Origin: Pelobacter sp.
GTDB lineage: Bacteria > Desulfobacterota > Desulfuromonadia > Geobacterales > Pseudopelobacteraceae
NCBI GenBank assembly: GCA_030824515.1
Contig: JAVBXN010000047.1
Location: 1 to 64,000 of the forward strand
Length of the DNA: 64,000 nucleotides
Direction: 5' to 3'
Below, piece after piece: positions 29,117 to 38,381 of the stretch (position 1 is its first letter; each line of letters opens with the position of its first letter). The translations under genes were made by a program, and so were the position numbers. The notes under the pieces were generated by a model. That model ran no database searches, was not told the DNA's origin, and worked only from the letters and a program-made list of their open reading frames with translations.

Positions 29117-29145
29117 TTGATAAATCGGGGGCGCTTGCATATAAT
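29117..29145 (+). promoter_or_regulatory. Sigma-70 promoter for tmk-holB
   Basis: TTGATA (29117-29122), a 17-bp spacer, then a perfect TATAAT (29140-29145). Transcription should begin near 29152, about 36 bp before the tmk start codon. A 17-nt sequence at 29152-29168 recurs (one mismatch) in the dodecaheme cytochrome leader. Confidence 0.75.
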
Positions 29146-29187
29146 TTCGAATTTAGATTTACGGCACGTACCGACTTATGGACTCTG

Positions 29188-29853
29188 GTGAATACGTTGG
29201 GCTATTTCATTACATTTGAAGGCGTGGAAGGATCGGGGAAAAGCACCCAGATCAGGTATTTGGCGAACAGCCTGATTTCCCGCAACCTGAGCACCACCCT
29301 GACCCGTGAGCCCGGCGGTTGCCCGATTGCCGACAAAATTCGCGCAATCCTGCTGGATGCCGACAACAGTGCCATGTCAGCGATGGCCGAACTGATGCTT
29401 TACGCCGCTGCCCGTGCCCAGCATGTCAACGAGGTGATAGCTCCGGCGCTGACCGAGGGGAGCATAGTGCTGTGCGACCGCTTCTGCGATGCAACGGTTG
29501 CCTATCAGAGCTATGGCCGCGGCCTTGACCGGTCGATCATCGACACCCTCAACAGCCATGCCTGCTCCGGAATTTCACCGGATCTTACAGTTCTGATCGA
29601 CTGTGACCCCCGGGTAGGGCTGGAGAGGGCCCGCCGCCGGATCGAACAGTCCAGCGGCCCAAGGGAAGAACGTTTCGAGCTGGAAGCCATGGCCTTTCAC
29701 CAGCGTGTCCGCTCAGGTTATAATCAACTGGCCATTGATGAGCCGCAACGTTTCGTAATTATTGATGGCGCCGGAACGGTTGAGGGAATTGCTTCAGAAA
29801 TTTCAGCGGCGGTTCTGGCGCGGATCCCGGAAGGCCTGCGTGCCATTAGCTGA
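29188..29853 (+). CDS. tmk: Thymidylate kinase
   Basis: 221 residues. The P-loop EGVEGSGKST is at ~11-20, the DR motif in CDRFCDATVAYQ is at ~91-102, and a LID region RRRIEQSSG at ~149 is followed by an Arg-rich stretch. It phosphorylates dTMP to dTDP. The start is GTG with no convincing Shine-Dalgarno; TTG three codons on is possible. It overlaps the true start of holB by 14 bp. The order tmk-holB-PSP1 matches that around the Bacillus yaaT locus. Confidence 0.95.
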   Translation: MNTLGYFITFEGVEGSGKSTQIRYLANSLISRNLSTTLTREPGGCPIADKIRAILLDADNSAMSAMAELMLYAAARAQHVNEVIAPALTEGSIVLCDRFCDATVAYQSYGRGLDRSIIDTLNSHACSGISPDLTVLIDCDPRVGLERARRRIEQSSGPREERFELEAMAFHQRVRSGYNQLAIDEPQRFVIIDGAGTVEGIASEISAAVLARIPEGLRAIS

Positions 29854-30817
29854 CATCAGAGGACACGAGCGGATTATCGAGGTTCTGCGGCGTTCCCTGC
29901 GAACCGGTAAAACAGCCCATTCATACCTGTTCGAAGGTATTCCCGGATGTGGTCGTAAAAAAACCGCTCTGGCGCTGATCCAGGCCATTTTCTGCAAAGC
30001 GGGCAGAGATGACGCCTGCGGAACCTGTCCGTCATGCCGCAAGGTATCCGGCGGCAGCCATGCCGACATTCATACGGTTGAGCCTCTGCCGGACAAGCGC
30101 GACATAAGTATCGATCAATTGCGGGAGATGCAACGGACCTTGTCACTGCGCCCCTACGAAGCGCCACGCAAGGCCTGCATCATCGAACCGGCCGAGCGCA
30201 TGAGCGTCAACGCGGCCAACTCACTGCTGAAGACACTGGAAGAGCCCCCCGGAGATGCGCTGATCATCCTGCTGACTGAAAACGCGGGGATGCTGCTTCC
30301 GACCATCCGTTCCCGCTGTCAACTGATCCGGTTTGCGCCACTATCGCCCGAGCATATCCTGGCACTGCTCGAATTAAACGGCATGGAAAGCGGTGCAGCC
30401 AGCCTTCTGGCCCCGGTTTCCGGCGGCAGCATGCAGCGGGCGCTGGAACTGGACAACGAGTCGCTCGCCGTACGCCGCGACAACGTAATATCACGTTTGG
30501 GCAAGATGGACATAAACCGGATAGCCACCGTGTTTGATGCCGCCGAAGCTTTGTCCGGCAACCGCGAAGAAACGCTGGAACTGCTTGATCTGCTGCTGTC
30601 GCTATATCGTGATGCGGTCCATCTGGCCGCCGGCAGCCATGAGATAGTAAACCGCACGGCAGCCACCGCAATCGAAGCCATCGCTGCCCGCAATTCACTG
30701 CAGCGTATCATGGAACTTCTGGATGATATCTACCAGACCCGGAGGGACGTCCAGAGAAACGCCAACCCAAAATTGGCCCTGGACCATCTGTTCATGAACA
30801 TTTCCGCCGACGCCTGA
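29840..30817 (+). CDS. holB: DNA polymerase III delta' subunit
   Basis: 325 residues from GTG at 29840, chosen because GGAAGG (29829-29834) sits 5 bases upstream; the frame opens earlier (29762) but that part overlaps tmk. It is a clamp-loader AAA+ fold: a degenerate P-loop GIPGCGRKKTA, a zinc module of Cys residues (CGTCPSC), 'NSLLKTLEEPPG', and the sensor 'TIRSRCQ'. Delta' is the non-ATPase stator of the clamp loader. A terminator follows at 30863. Confidence 0.94.
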   Translation: MPLADIRGHERIIEVLRRSLRTGKTAHSYLFEGIPGCGRKKTALALIQAIFCKAGRDDACGTCPSCRKVSGGSHADIHTVEPLPDKRDISIDQLREMQRTLSLRPYEAPRKACIIEPAERMSVNAANSLLKTLEEPPGDALIILLTENAGMLLPTIRSRCQLIRFAPLSPEHILALLELNGMESGAASLLAPVSGGSMQRALELDNESLAVRRDNVISRLGKMDINRIATVFDAAEALSGNREETLELLDLLLSLYRDAVHLAAGSHEIVNRTAATAIEAIAARNSLQRIMELLDDIYQTRRDVQRNANPKLALDHLFMNISADA

Positions 30818-30862
30818 ATTGTCGATTCAGCCGTCGGCATAGACGAAAGCTTTGCACAAGTT

Positions 30863-30887
30863 CCGGTTACAGAATGACCGGTTTTTT
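30863..30887 (+). terminator. Rho-independent terminator after holB
   Basis: CCGGTTA (30863-30869), loop CAGAA, TGACCGG (30875-30881) and six T. It separates tmk-holB from the downstream ricT-metG transcript. Confidence 0.75.
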
Positions 30888-30971
30888 GAATAGAAGTGAC
30901 TTCCTGCACTTTTCCGGCAGAGAATTAATCCGTTAACGCACTTATCCTGTTTATCAGGGTTAGGAGGTTTT

Positions 30972-32111
30972 TTGTCACATATTGTAACCATTCAGTTTGC
31001 AAAAGCCGGCAAGATGTACGACTTCGACGCGGGCTCCATCGAACTTGTCCAGGGTGATCACGTAATTGTAGAAACCGAGCGCGGACTGGGCATCGGCCAG
31101 GTTGTGCGTCCTACAAAAGCACAGGACGAAACAACGCCGAGCAACCTGGTTGCCATAAAACGCAAGGCAACTCCGGATGACATGGCAACGCTGGAAATGA
31201 TTTCCCATAAGGAAAAAGAATCTTTCGAATTTTGCGTCAAGCGCATCATTGAACGCAACATGCCCATGAAGCTTGTGCGTGTGGAATATCAGTTCGACTG
31301 CAGTAAAGCGGTCTTTTTCTTTACCGCTGACGGACGTGTCGATTTCCGCGATCTGGTCAAAGATCTGGCCCATTCCTTCCACACCCGCATAGAAATGCGC
31401 CAGATCGGGGTTCGTGACGAAGCCAAGATGATCGGTGGCATTGGCATTTGCGGTCGTGAGCTGTGCTGTTGTTCCTGGCTGCGCGACTTCCAGCCGGTAT
31501 CGGTCAAGATGGCCAAGGAACAGAACCTGGCGCTCAATCCAAACAAGATTTCAGGTCAATGCGGACGCCTCCTCTGCTGCCTGGATTACGAATACGACAC
31601 CTACTGCTGCCTGCGTAAGAACTTTCCAAAAGCCGGAAAAAGGGTAAGCATTGCCAACGCGACCGGGATAGTGGACAAGGTCAACATACTTACCGGCAAC
31701 ATTACGCTTAAACTTGACGACAACAAAATCGTGGTTATCAGGCGCGAAGAGATTACCGGCGATGGCGCGGCGGTTGCGACCACATCCGCTCCCGAAACAG
31801 CAACACAGCGCAGCACACCGCCGGCACAGCCCCGCCCCCCGAAAAACCGTGAACGGCGCGCCGAACAACGGCGCAAGCCCGAAAAGAGCTCGCTGCAATC
31901 GGTGCTGCAGATTGACACGGAGGAATCAGTGGCTGTTCAACAAACGCCTCCGCCCCCACCCCCCAGGAAACCGGGCGCGGAACAACCAGCTGAAGCAGGC
32001 AAGACGGGTCAGCCACGCAGCAAAAAACACCGGTCCCGAAAACACGGGCACCGAAAACCACAGGGCGGCACAACAGACGGCGGAACACCGACGCCATCCT
32101 CAGGAGCTTGA
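30972..32111 (+). CDS. ricT: PSP1-domain protein, RicT/YaaT family
   Basis: 379 residues. The start is TTG with AGGAGG (30962-30967) just upstream. Residues ~1-250 are the PSP1/RicT domain with conserved Cys clusters CGRELCCCSW (~160) and CGRLLCCLDYEYD (~197), the residues that bind Fe-S clusters in the RicAFT complex. Residues ~260-379 are an unusual Pro/Lys/Arg/Gln-rich, probably disordered tail not present in short family members. In Bacillus this protein affects RNase Y-dependent mRNA processing; the role here is inferred. It ends 1 bp before metG. Confidence 0.9.
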   Translation: MSHIVTIQFAKAGKMYDFDAGSIELVQGDHVIVETERGLGIGQVVRPTKAQDETTPSNLVAIKRKATPDDMATLEMISHKEKESFEFCVKRIIERNMPMKLVRVEYQFDCSKAVFFFTADGRVDFRDLVKDLAHSFHTRIEMRQIGVRDEAKMIGGIGICGRELCCCSWLRDFQPVSVKMAKEQNLALNPNKISGQCGRLLCCLDYEYDTYCCLRKNFPKAGKRVSIANATGIVDKVNILTGNITLKLDDNKIVVIRREEITGDGAAVATTSAPETATQRSTPPAQPRPPKNRERRAEQRRKPEKSSLQSVLQIDTEESVAVQQTPPPPPPRKPGAEQPAEAGKTGQPRSKKHRSRKHGHRKPQGGTTDGGTPTPSSGA

Positions 32112-32112
32112 C

Positions 32113-33639
32113 ATGAAACCGACCTTCTACGTTACAACCCCGATTTACTACGTCAACGATGTCCCGCATATCGGGCACGCCTACACCACTGTTGCCGCCG
32201 ATGTCCTGGCACGCTACAAACGGCTGATGGGTTACGATGTCTATTTCCTGACCGGCAGCGACGAACATGGTCAGAAAGTCGAAAAAGCCGCCATTACCGC
32301 CGGAGAGACGCCGCTTGAACTGGCGGACCGGGTAGTAAAACGCTACCAGGCGCTCTGGGAACGGCTGGGAATTTCACACAGCGACTTTATCCGCACCACC
32401 CAGGAACGCCATAAAAAGGGCGTCAGTGAAATATTCAGCAACATTCTCGCCAAGGGAGACATATACCTTGGTGAATACGAAGACTGGTACTGCACACCCT
32501 GCGAAACATTCTGGACGGAAACCCAGCTGATCGAGGGGCGCTGTCCCGACTGCAACCGGCCGGTTGAAAAACTCAAGGAGGAGTCCTACTTCTTCCGCAT
32601 GAGCAAATATCAGGAACAGCTGCTGGCCCACATCGAAGCCCATCCCGATTTTATTCAACCCAAAAGCAAACGCAATGAAATCGTCTCCTTCATCAAGGAG
32701 GGTCTGCGCGACCTTTCAGTTTCACGAACAACCTTTACCTGGGGCATTCCGGTGCCGGGCAACGACCGTCACATCATCTACGTCTGGTTCGACGCCCTGA
32801 CCAACTACATCAGCGCCCTCGGCTACCCGGATGAAACCGGAAATTACAGCCGCTACTGGCCTGTAGACGTGCACCTGATCGGCAAGGACATCCTCCGTTT
32901 TCACGCCGTGTACTGGCCGACCTTCCTGATGGCGGCCGGCCTGCCGCTGCCTGAAAAAGTCTTTGCCCATGGCTGGTGGACGGTGGAAGGGCAAAAGATG
33001 AGCAAGAGCCTGCAGAACGTGGTCGAGCCAAACATGCTGATCGACAAATACGGCGTTGATGTGGTGCGCTACTTCCTGCTGCGGGAAGTTCCCTTCGGCC
33101 TGGATGGCGATTTTTCACACACCGCGCTGATCCAGCGCATGAACTCGGACCTGGCCAATGACATCGGCAACCTGCTCTCACGCTCCACAGCGATGGCGGT
33201 AAAGTATTTTGAAGGAATCCTGCCGGAACCATCTGAAATGATCGATATCGATCTTGCCCTAAAAACTAAAACCGGGGAAATGATCGCGATTGTTGACAAG
33301 TTCATCGATGAGCTGGCCTTCAGCAAGGCACTTCAGGCGATCTGGGACGTAATTTCAGCCGGAAACAAATACATCGACGACTCGGCACCCTGGACACTGG
33401 CCAAGGATCCGGCCAACAGGGGACGCCTGGCCACGGTCATGCACACGCTGCTCGAATCGCAGCGCATCACGCACTGCGTACTCTCAGCCTTTTTGCCGAC
33501 AACGGCCGGCAAAGCGCTGGCGTCTTTGGGATATGCGGAAGAAATTTCAAAAGAGAAATTGGTGTGGGGCGGCTTGAAGGCAGGTACCGTAATAACCAAA
33601 GTTGAGGCACTCTTTCCGAGGTATGAAGGGAAGGAATAA
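32113..33639 (+). CDS. metG: Methionyl-tRNA synthetase
   Basis: 508 residues from ATG at 32113, preceded by CAGGAG; the frame extends upstream but that part is shadow of ricT. HIGH is present as HIGHAY (~20), the zinc knuckle as CTPC...CPDC (~127-146), and KMSKS as QKMSKSLQN (~296-304). It ends after the anticodon-binding helical domain with no C-terminal EMAP-like domain, so it is the short form. It charges tRNA-Met. A REP-like dimer begins 4 bp after its stop. Confidence 0.97.
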   Translation: MKPTFYVTTPIYYVNDVPHIGHAYTTVAADVLARYKRLMGYDVYFLTGSDEHGQKVEKAAITAGETPLELADRVVKRYQALWERLGISHSDFIRTTQERHKKGVSEIFSNILAKGDIYLGEYEDWYCTPCETFWTETQLIEGRCPDCNRPVEKLKEESYFFRMSKYQEQLLAHIEAHPDFIQPKSKRNEIVSFIKEGLRDLSVSRTTFTWGIPVPGNDRHIIYVWFDALTNYISALGYPDETGNYSRYWPVDVHLIGKDILRFHAVYWPTFLMAAGLPLPEKVFAHGWWTVEGQKMSKSLQNVVEPNMLIDKYGVDVVRYFLLREVPFGLDGDFSHTALIQRMNSDLANDIGNLLSRSTAMAVKYFEGILPEPSEMIDIDLALKTKTGEMIAIVDKFIDELAFSKALQAIWDVISAGNKYIDDSAPWTLAKDPANRGRLATVMHTLLESQRITHCVLSAFLPTTAGKALASLGYAEEISKEKLVWGGLKAGTVITKVEALFPRYEGKE

Positions 33640-33643
33640 TTTC

Positions 33644-33714
33644 GTAGGGGCGATCCTTGTGATCGCCCTTTGCGACCTGCTTTCAATAGGGCGAATACAA
33701 GATTCGCCCCTACG
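33644..33714. repeat. REP-like inverted dimer between convergent genes
   Basis: There are two hairpin arms. The first, 33644-33668, is GTAGGGGCGAT-CCTTGTG-ATCGCCC. The second, 33689-33714, is on the opposite strand: GTAGGGGCGAA-TCTTGTA-TTCGCCC. Stem triplets differ but stay complementary. The second arm supplies the TAG stop codon (33710-33712) of the ABC ATPase gene. A single related arm lies at 4806-4830. No REP-associated transposase is seen in the window. Confidence 0.8.
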
Positions 33715-34621
33715 GTCTATTGACCAAGGACAGGAAGAAATCCTCCAGGTCCCTGCGCCTGGTTTCCACCAGCGCCACTTCGGCGCCGGAAGCATTGACC
33801 TCGCCCATAAAGGCATTGAACGCACTGCAAGAAACATAGAATTCGGATGTCGAGCCGGCTACGCGTAGCGGCTCGATACCGGCAAAATTGCGGCCCGCGC
33901 CATCCTGAAGCCGCAGATGGACCAGATACCCCTCCACACCGCTTCTCATGATGTTTTCAACCAGGTCCACGGCAACCAGACTCCCCTTGACGATTACCCC
34001 AACCCGGTCGCAGACCTTCTCCACATCATCGGTAATGTGGGTACTGAAGAAAACGCATTTGCCGCGCCTCTTCAGGTCCAGGATGATGTCCTTGACCAGC
34101 GCCCGCCCGATCGGATCCAGTCCGCTCATCGGCTCGTCCAGAATATACACATCCGGATCATGGACAAGCGTCTGGGCCAAACCGACCCGTTGCACCATCC
34201 CCTTGCTGTAGCCGCGCATCGGCCGCTTGCGGGCCTCCCAAAGATCAAGTCGCTTCAAAACATCTTCGGTACGACGCTTAAGCAATGACGAATCCATCCT
34301 GAACTGGGAGCCGACGAAAGTTATGTACTCCTCGGCACTCAGGTAGTCGTAAAACGCCGGATTTTCGGGTAAAAAACCGACCTGGCGACGGGAATCGGTC
34401 AATGTCGAATCGACGCCCATGATGCTGGCAGTACCGGAACTTGGTTTCAACAATCCCATGATCAGCTTGATGGTGGTACTTTTACCGGCACCATTCGGGC
34501 CGAGAAATCCAAAGACTTCGCCGGCTTCAATCTGAAGATCCAGACTTTTCAGGGCATCTACCCTGGTCATTTTTTTCCCTTTAAACTGTTTACAGAGTCC
34601 GGCTGTTTCAATAGCGATCAT
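33710..34621 (-). CDS. ABC-2 type transporter ATP-binding protein
   Basis: 303 residues. Walker A is GPNGAGKST (~42-50), the Q-loop is 'VGFLPENP', the signature is YSKGMVQRVGLA (~138-149), Walker B is VYILDEPMSGLDP (~157-169) and the H-loop is STHI. The C-terminal ~80 residues are the regulatory extension of CcmA/NatA-type ATPases. It powers the permease encoded two genes upstream. Its stop codon lies within the REP-like repeat, so the C-terminus may have been reset by insertion. The start overlaps the preceding gene by 4 bp. Confidence 0.93.
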   Translation of the reverse strand: MIAIETAGLCKQFKGKKMTRVDALKSLDLQIEAGEVFGFLGPNGAGKSTTIKLIMGLLKPSSGTASIMGVDSTLTDSRRQVGFLPENPAFYDYLSAEEYITFVGSQFRMDSSLLKRRTEDVLKRLDLWEARKRPMRGYSKGMVQRVGLAQTLVHDPDVYILDEPMSGLDPIGRALVKDIILDLKRRGKCVFFSTHITDDVEKVCDRVGVIVKGSLVAVDLVENIMRSGVEGYLVHLRLQDGAGRNFAGIEPLRVAGSTSEFYVSCSAFNAFMGEVNASGAEVALVETRRRDLEDFFLSLVNRP

Positions 34622-35511
34622 CGAGTTTCTCCCGCATTTTGCGTAGTTGCCTTTTTTGCTCCTGCAAAGGCAAACTTGCTGGTGGTTGCAACCTTGCCGT
34701 TCGCTTCCAGGTAGAACTGGCCGCCGTAAGGATCCGCTGGTGGTGGCGAAAGCAGGCCGGATCTGACAAGATTATCAACAGATACCGGTAAAGTGCCACC
34801 TGAGGCGAGAAAGCTGTCCCTTGCCAGTTCAATCCGCCGAACTTCTTGGAACGCAGTCAAACGGGTCTGGTAGTTTTTCTTGACTGCAGGATTCCTCTCG
34901 CCTTTTTCCATAGCTGAAAGGTACGTGATGGCAAGATCAGTCTGCCCGGATTCCTGCATGTAGCGGCCTGCAAGGAGTTTTGAAAGGTCGGACCCAGAAA
35001 GCTCGCCGGCACGTTTATAATATTCTGATGCTTTCTTGTAGTCCTTGATGAAATAGGCGCTATTGAAACCTGCAAAGAATGGCAGCATCCAGTCCCAGGT
35101 CCGGTATTTCATGCCGTAGTCCAGAAGATCGTTCGCCAGTTTGTACTGCTTGACTTCCCAGGTCAGAAACGACTGGGCAAAATAGTAGGCATCCATATTG
35201 TACGGATCCAGCTTTACGGCACCATGAAGCATTCCAGACATACCTTTATAATCAGGCGGCTGGACAATGACATTAGCCTGCTGCTTCTCCGCAATACCCC
35301 CGAAGTACATGATGACCTTCATGACCAGAGAGGCGCCCACCAACTCCTTATGATCGGCACTGGCATAACGCAAGACATTGATGCTGGGCAAATAGCCAAG
35401 TTTTTCTTCAATAGGCTTCTGCTTCATATAGGCCGTGAACGGTCCAAGAACCGCACAATAGATCGTGAGAGAGACCAACAGTGCAACAACCGGCCTGGAC
35501 ACTGCGCTCAT
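34618..35511 (-). CDS. Membrane-anchored TPR-like protein in ABC-2 operon
   Basis: 297 residues with one N-terminal membrane helix (about residues 8-28). The soluble part is helical and TPR-like ('DPYNMDAYYFAQSFLTWEVKQY', 'DYKKASEYYKRAGELSG', 'GQTDLAITYLSAMEKGERN'). The C-terminal part carries a 'DPYGGQFYL' segment of the kind seen in pseudopilin-like or type IV secretion-associated C-termini. It overlaps both neighbours by 4 bp, so it is made with the permease and ATPase and is likely an accessory of that exporter. Function unknown. Confidence 0.75.
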   Translation of the reverse strand: MSAVSRPVVALLVSLTIYCAVLGPFTAYMKQKPIEEKLGYLPSINVLRYASADHKELVGASLVMKVIMYFGGIAEKQQANVIVQPPDYKGMSGMLHGAVKLDPYNMDAYYFAQSFLTWEVKQYKLANDLLDYGMKYRTWDWMLPFFAGFNSAYFIKDYKKASEYYKRAGELSGSDLSKLLAGRYMQESGQTDLAITYLSAMEKGERNPAVKKNYQTRLTAFQEVRRIELARDSFLASGGTLPVSVDNLVRSGLLSPPPADPYGGQFYLEANGKVATTSKFAFAGAKKATTQNAGETR

Positions 35512-36302
35512 TTCATTTCCCTGCGCGCAAAAAGCAAAGCTCCAACGCTCAAAACGATCCCGATATAAATCAGAAAATAAACCGCGCTCAACAACAGTCC
35601 CTGGGTATTAAGCGGAATAGCATAGATGGCATGCACCTTCAGATCAAAACCGCTCAGATTGGGAAGCAGGTAATACAACACCAGAGCGGACTTGCGAACG
35701 ACGACCGACACAGCCGCCTGTGCAGAGGGGGTCTGCAGATAGTCGTAAACCTGTTGAGTGACGGTTCCCGCCAGAAAAGTACTGATCGCCCCAAAAACCG
35801 GCAGAAAAAAGGAAGTACTCACAGTAGCAAGTGTCATGGCAACCGCCACCACGATAATATATTTGAGCGCATCGAAAACTATTGATGTGATTATGGCTGA
35901 CCAGAGCAACGGACGGGCAGGTGGGTATGTCAATGAAGCAATCTTGATAGATACAATTGCAGCACTTCCGAGAAAGAGAGCCGCTATAAGCATGAATATT
36001 GCTATACCCAAAAAACGACCAACCAGATATGTTGAGCGACTCACGGGAAGACTCAATACACTGAAGGTGTAGCGCCGTTCAATGTCTTTCCAGATCGAGG
36101 TTGCCCCAAGAAAGATCGCCAGAAGTAGCATTATGAATGAAATCAGCGATAGCGAAAGCGTAGTGGATAATTCTGTAACCTGCCGCATGGAAAGTGATGC
36201 TACTGATGGAATGAAGATAAAGAGAACCGACAACACCATAATTCCCTGAAAAATACGATCACGGAAGATGCCTTTCAGGGTAATCGTAACTATAGATAAC
36301 AT
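35508..36302 (-). CDS. ABC-2 type transporter permease
   Basis: 264 residues with about six membrane helices and no large soluble domain. A segment 'SIWKDIERRYTFSVLSLPVSRSTYLVGR' shows the coupling-helix region common in ABC-2 permeases such as NatB. It is first in the operon permease-TPR-ATPase. The substrate is unknown; the location at the border of the glycosylation island allows, but does not show, a role in envelope export. Confidence 0.85.
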   Translation of the reverse strand: MLSIVTITLKGIFRDRIFQGIMVLSVLFIFIPSVASLSMRQVTELSTTLSLSLISFIMLLLAIFLGATSIWKDIERRYTFSVLSLPVSRSTYLVGRFLGIAIFMLIAALFLGSAAIVSIKIASLTYPPARPLLWSAIITSIVFDALKYIIVVAVAMTLATVSTSFFLPVFGAISTFLAGTVTQQVYDYLQTPSAQAAVSVVVRKSALVLYYLLPNLSGFDLKVHAIYAIPLNTQGLLLSAVYFLIYIGIVLSVGALLFARREMK

Positions 36303-36625
36303 AATGAATCCGCCTCCTGTGTATGACCAATAGCAACAAATCAGTACTCAGAAACAATTAGATTTAAGCAGGTTATGCTTTACCACATTGACTGAGTCGG
36401 TTTAATAAACGATCAATATATATCAGCCGAATACATATATCAAGCGACCTTCTTGTAGTGTAATGACAGGCAGTGCTGAATTATTCTCACCCTGAACAAA
36501 CTTCATCGTTCATATTTTCATAGCACCTTATCTTAATTATTCTGTTTATTATGATTAGCAATATGCTTAGAATGTGCCCTCTTTGAAAATGCATCCTGAA
36601 TCAAGCCAAACATTAAGGTGGTTTT
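36303..36625. other. Divergent intergenic region at the island border
   Basis: A 323-bp AT-rich gap between the ABC operon (leftward) and the transketolase genes (rightward). It must hold promoters for both, but I found no confident -35/-10 pair, palindrome, tRNA or mobile-element end. Composition turns AT-rich here and stays so up to the pilin genes. Confidence 0.5.
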
Positions 36626-37447
36626 ATGATAGCGTCACAGAATAACCAAGCATCGACAAATGAGTTTTTACTTGAACTGCGGCGCGACATCATCATGATG
36701 GCTGCGAACTCGTCCCATGTTGCTGTCGCATTATCTTGTATAGATATATTGGCGGCGTTATATATAGAAGTTCTCAACATTACACCATTAACGGTGGACG
36801 CTCCCGAACGTGACCGTTTCATTCTATCCAAGGGGCACGGTTGCATGGCACTCTATGCAGTTTTGGCTCGAATGGGATTTATAGAACGGACGTTGCTGAA
36901 TTCATATGGACACAATGGCTCTGTTCTTGCCGAGCATCCGCTGGCAGGCAAGCTCGCAGGAGTGGAATGTGCCACCGGTTCCCTCGGGCATGGACTCGCA
37001 ATTGGCGCAGGCATGGCCAGTGGACTAAAGCTCCAGGGTGTTTCAGCTAGGGTATTCGTCCTGCTTGGAGACGGGGAATGTAACGAGGGAAGCGTCTGGG
37101 AAGCTGCGGCGCTATCCCGCGCAAGGAATCTAGATAATCTGGTTGCTGTTGTTGATGTAAATGGACTTCAAGCTTGCGGCCCATCCAAGGACATTTCTCC
37201 AGGCATGGGACTTGCCGACTGCTGGAAGAGCTTTGGCTGGGATATTTCTGAAGTTGACGGTCACGATTACAGAGAGCTTGTCAAAATCCTTGGACATGCT
37301 GCAGGCAATGGTCTGCCAAAGGTCATACTGTGTCAAACAATAAAGGGGAAGGGGGTAGATTTCATGGAAGGTGATCTGGAGTGGCATTACCGCCCAGTCA
37401 GGGGTGATGATCGTGACAAGGCTCTCAGGAGGCTGAAGGGTGCGTGA
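36626..37447 (+). CDS. Transketolase, N-terminal subunit (split)
   Basis: 273 residues; AAGGTGG precedes the ATG. It holds the thiamine diphosphate-binding half: LSKGHGCMALYAVL (~70), the GDG...N cofactor motif GDGECNEGS...VVDVNG (~150-180), and TIKGKGV. The other half is the next gene (8-bp overlap). Split transketolases either run the pentose pathway or make special sugars in surface-glycan clusters. This one opens a glycosylation cluster, so the latter is likely (inference). Confidence 0.93.
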   Translation: MIASQNNQASTNEFLLELRRDIIMMAANSSHVAVALSCIDILAALYIEVLNITPLTVDAPERDRFILSKGHGCMALYAVLARMGFIERTLLNSYGHNGSVLAEHPLAGKLAGVECATGSLGHGLAIGAGMASGLKLQGVSARVFVLLGDGECNEGSVWEAAALSRARNLDNLVAVVDVNGLQACGPSKDISPGMGLADCWKSFGWDISEVDGHDYRELVKILGHAAGNGLPKVILCQTIKGKGVDFMEGDLEWHYRPVRGDDRDKALRRLKGA

Positions 37448-38381
37448 TGCGTTTTTTTCAGAACTTTACAGCCTTTTCATACATGACCGGAGAATCGTGT
37501 TCCTGACAGGTGATCTCGGCTACAAGCTATTTGACCGGTTAATTGAACATGACTCGTCAAGAGTCATAAACTGCGGAATCCGGGAGGCCGGTATGATCGG
37601 CTATGCTGCCGGGTTGGCAAAGACGGGTCTGCTGCCGTTTGTCTACTCGATCACACCTTTTGTGACGCTACGCTGCCTTGAACAGATCAAGATAGACCTC
37701 TGCTACAACCAAGCAAACGTTGTGATTGTTGGAGTCGGGGGGGGATTTGCATATGGGCCGAATGGGCCGACTCACCACGGAATTGATGATATTGGCGTTT
37801 TGAGTTGTCTGCCGCAGTTGACTATCTGGACTCCGTCTGATCCATATGAGGTACGGCTATGCGTCCAAGCGACGACATCCCTTGAAAGCCCGGCTTATCT
37901 GCGTCTTGGGCGTAACAAAGAGCCTCATATCTTTGACTCGCTGAATGAATCGCCAGATATTTCCCACCCAGCAATGGTCAGAGAAGGAAGTGATGGAGTA
38001 ATCATAACCAGCGGCTTCATTCTTCACGAAGTTCTCAAGGCTGTCGAGTTGCTCAAACAACATAACATACACCCTGCTGTAGTTCGCCTAACAACTCTCA
38101 GACCGTTTCCGGCAGAATACATCCGTCTGATGATCGCCAACAGCAATCAGATCATGACCGTGGAGGAGCACGTTGCAACCGGGGGACTTGGGCAGGAAAC
38201 AGCTCGGATCGTAGCCGAGGCATGCGCTGGCACCCGCTTCAGCATGCTTGCCATAGCTACGGAGTTCCCTGATGCCTGTTATGATAGAGAGTCTCTGCTT
38301 GCCAGATCGGGGCTTGATGCAGATTCGATAGCAGCATCATACTTAAAACTACTAGCCCAAAAACATCGAGGATACGCCTAG
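37440..38381 (+). CDS. Transketolase, C-terminal subunit (split)
   Basis: 313 residues from GTG at 37440. It contains the pyrimidine-binding domain ('INCGIREAGMIGYAAGLA', 'FVTLRCLEQIK', 'GPTHHGIDD') and the C-terminal transketolase domain (about 190-310). The conserved Glu that activates thiamine is in REAG. It pairs with the N-terminal subunit encoded just upstream; the two would form an alpha2beta2 enzyme. Confidence 0.93.
   Translation: MRDAFFSELYSLFIHDRRIVFLTGDLGYKLFDRLIEHDSSRVINCGIREAGMIGYAAGLAKTGLLPFVYSITPFVTLRCLEQIKIDLCYNQANVVIVGVGGGFAYGPNGPTHHGIDDIGVLSCLPQLTIWTPSDPYEVRLCVQATTSLESPAYLRLGRNKEPHIFDSLNESPDISHPAMVREGSDGVIITSGFILHEVLKAVELLKQHNIHPAVVRLTTLRPFPAEYIRLMIANSNQIMTVEEHVATGGLGQETARIVAEACAGTRFSMLAIATEFPDACYDRESLLARSGLDADSIAASYLKLLAQKHRGYA

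Noticed and set aside
31714-32112. Upstream in-frame extension of metG (641-residue reading)
   Set aside because: It is the +1/+2 frame shadow of the ricT tail; MetRS homology starts exactly at the ATG at 32113, which has an RBS.
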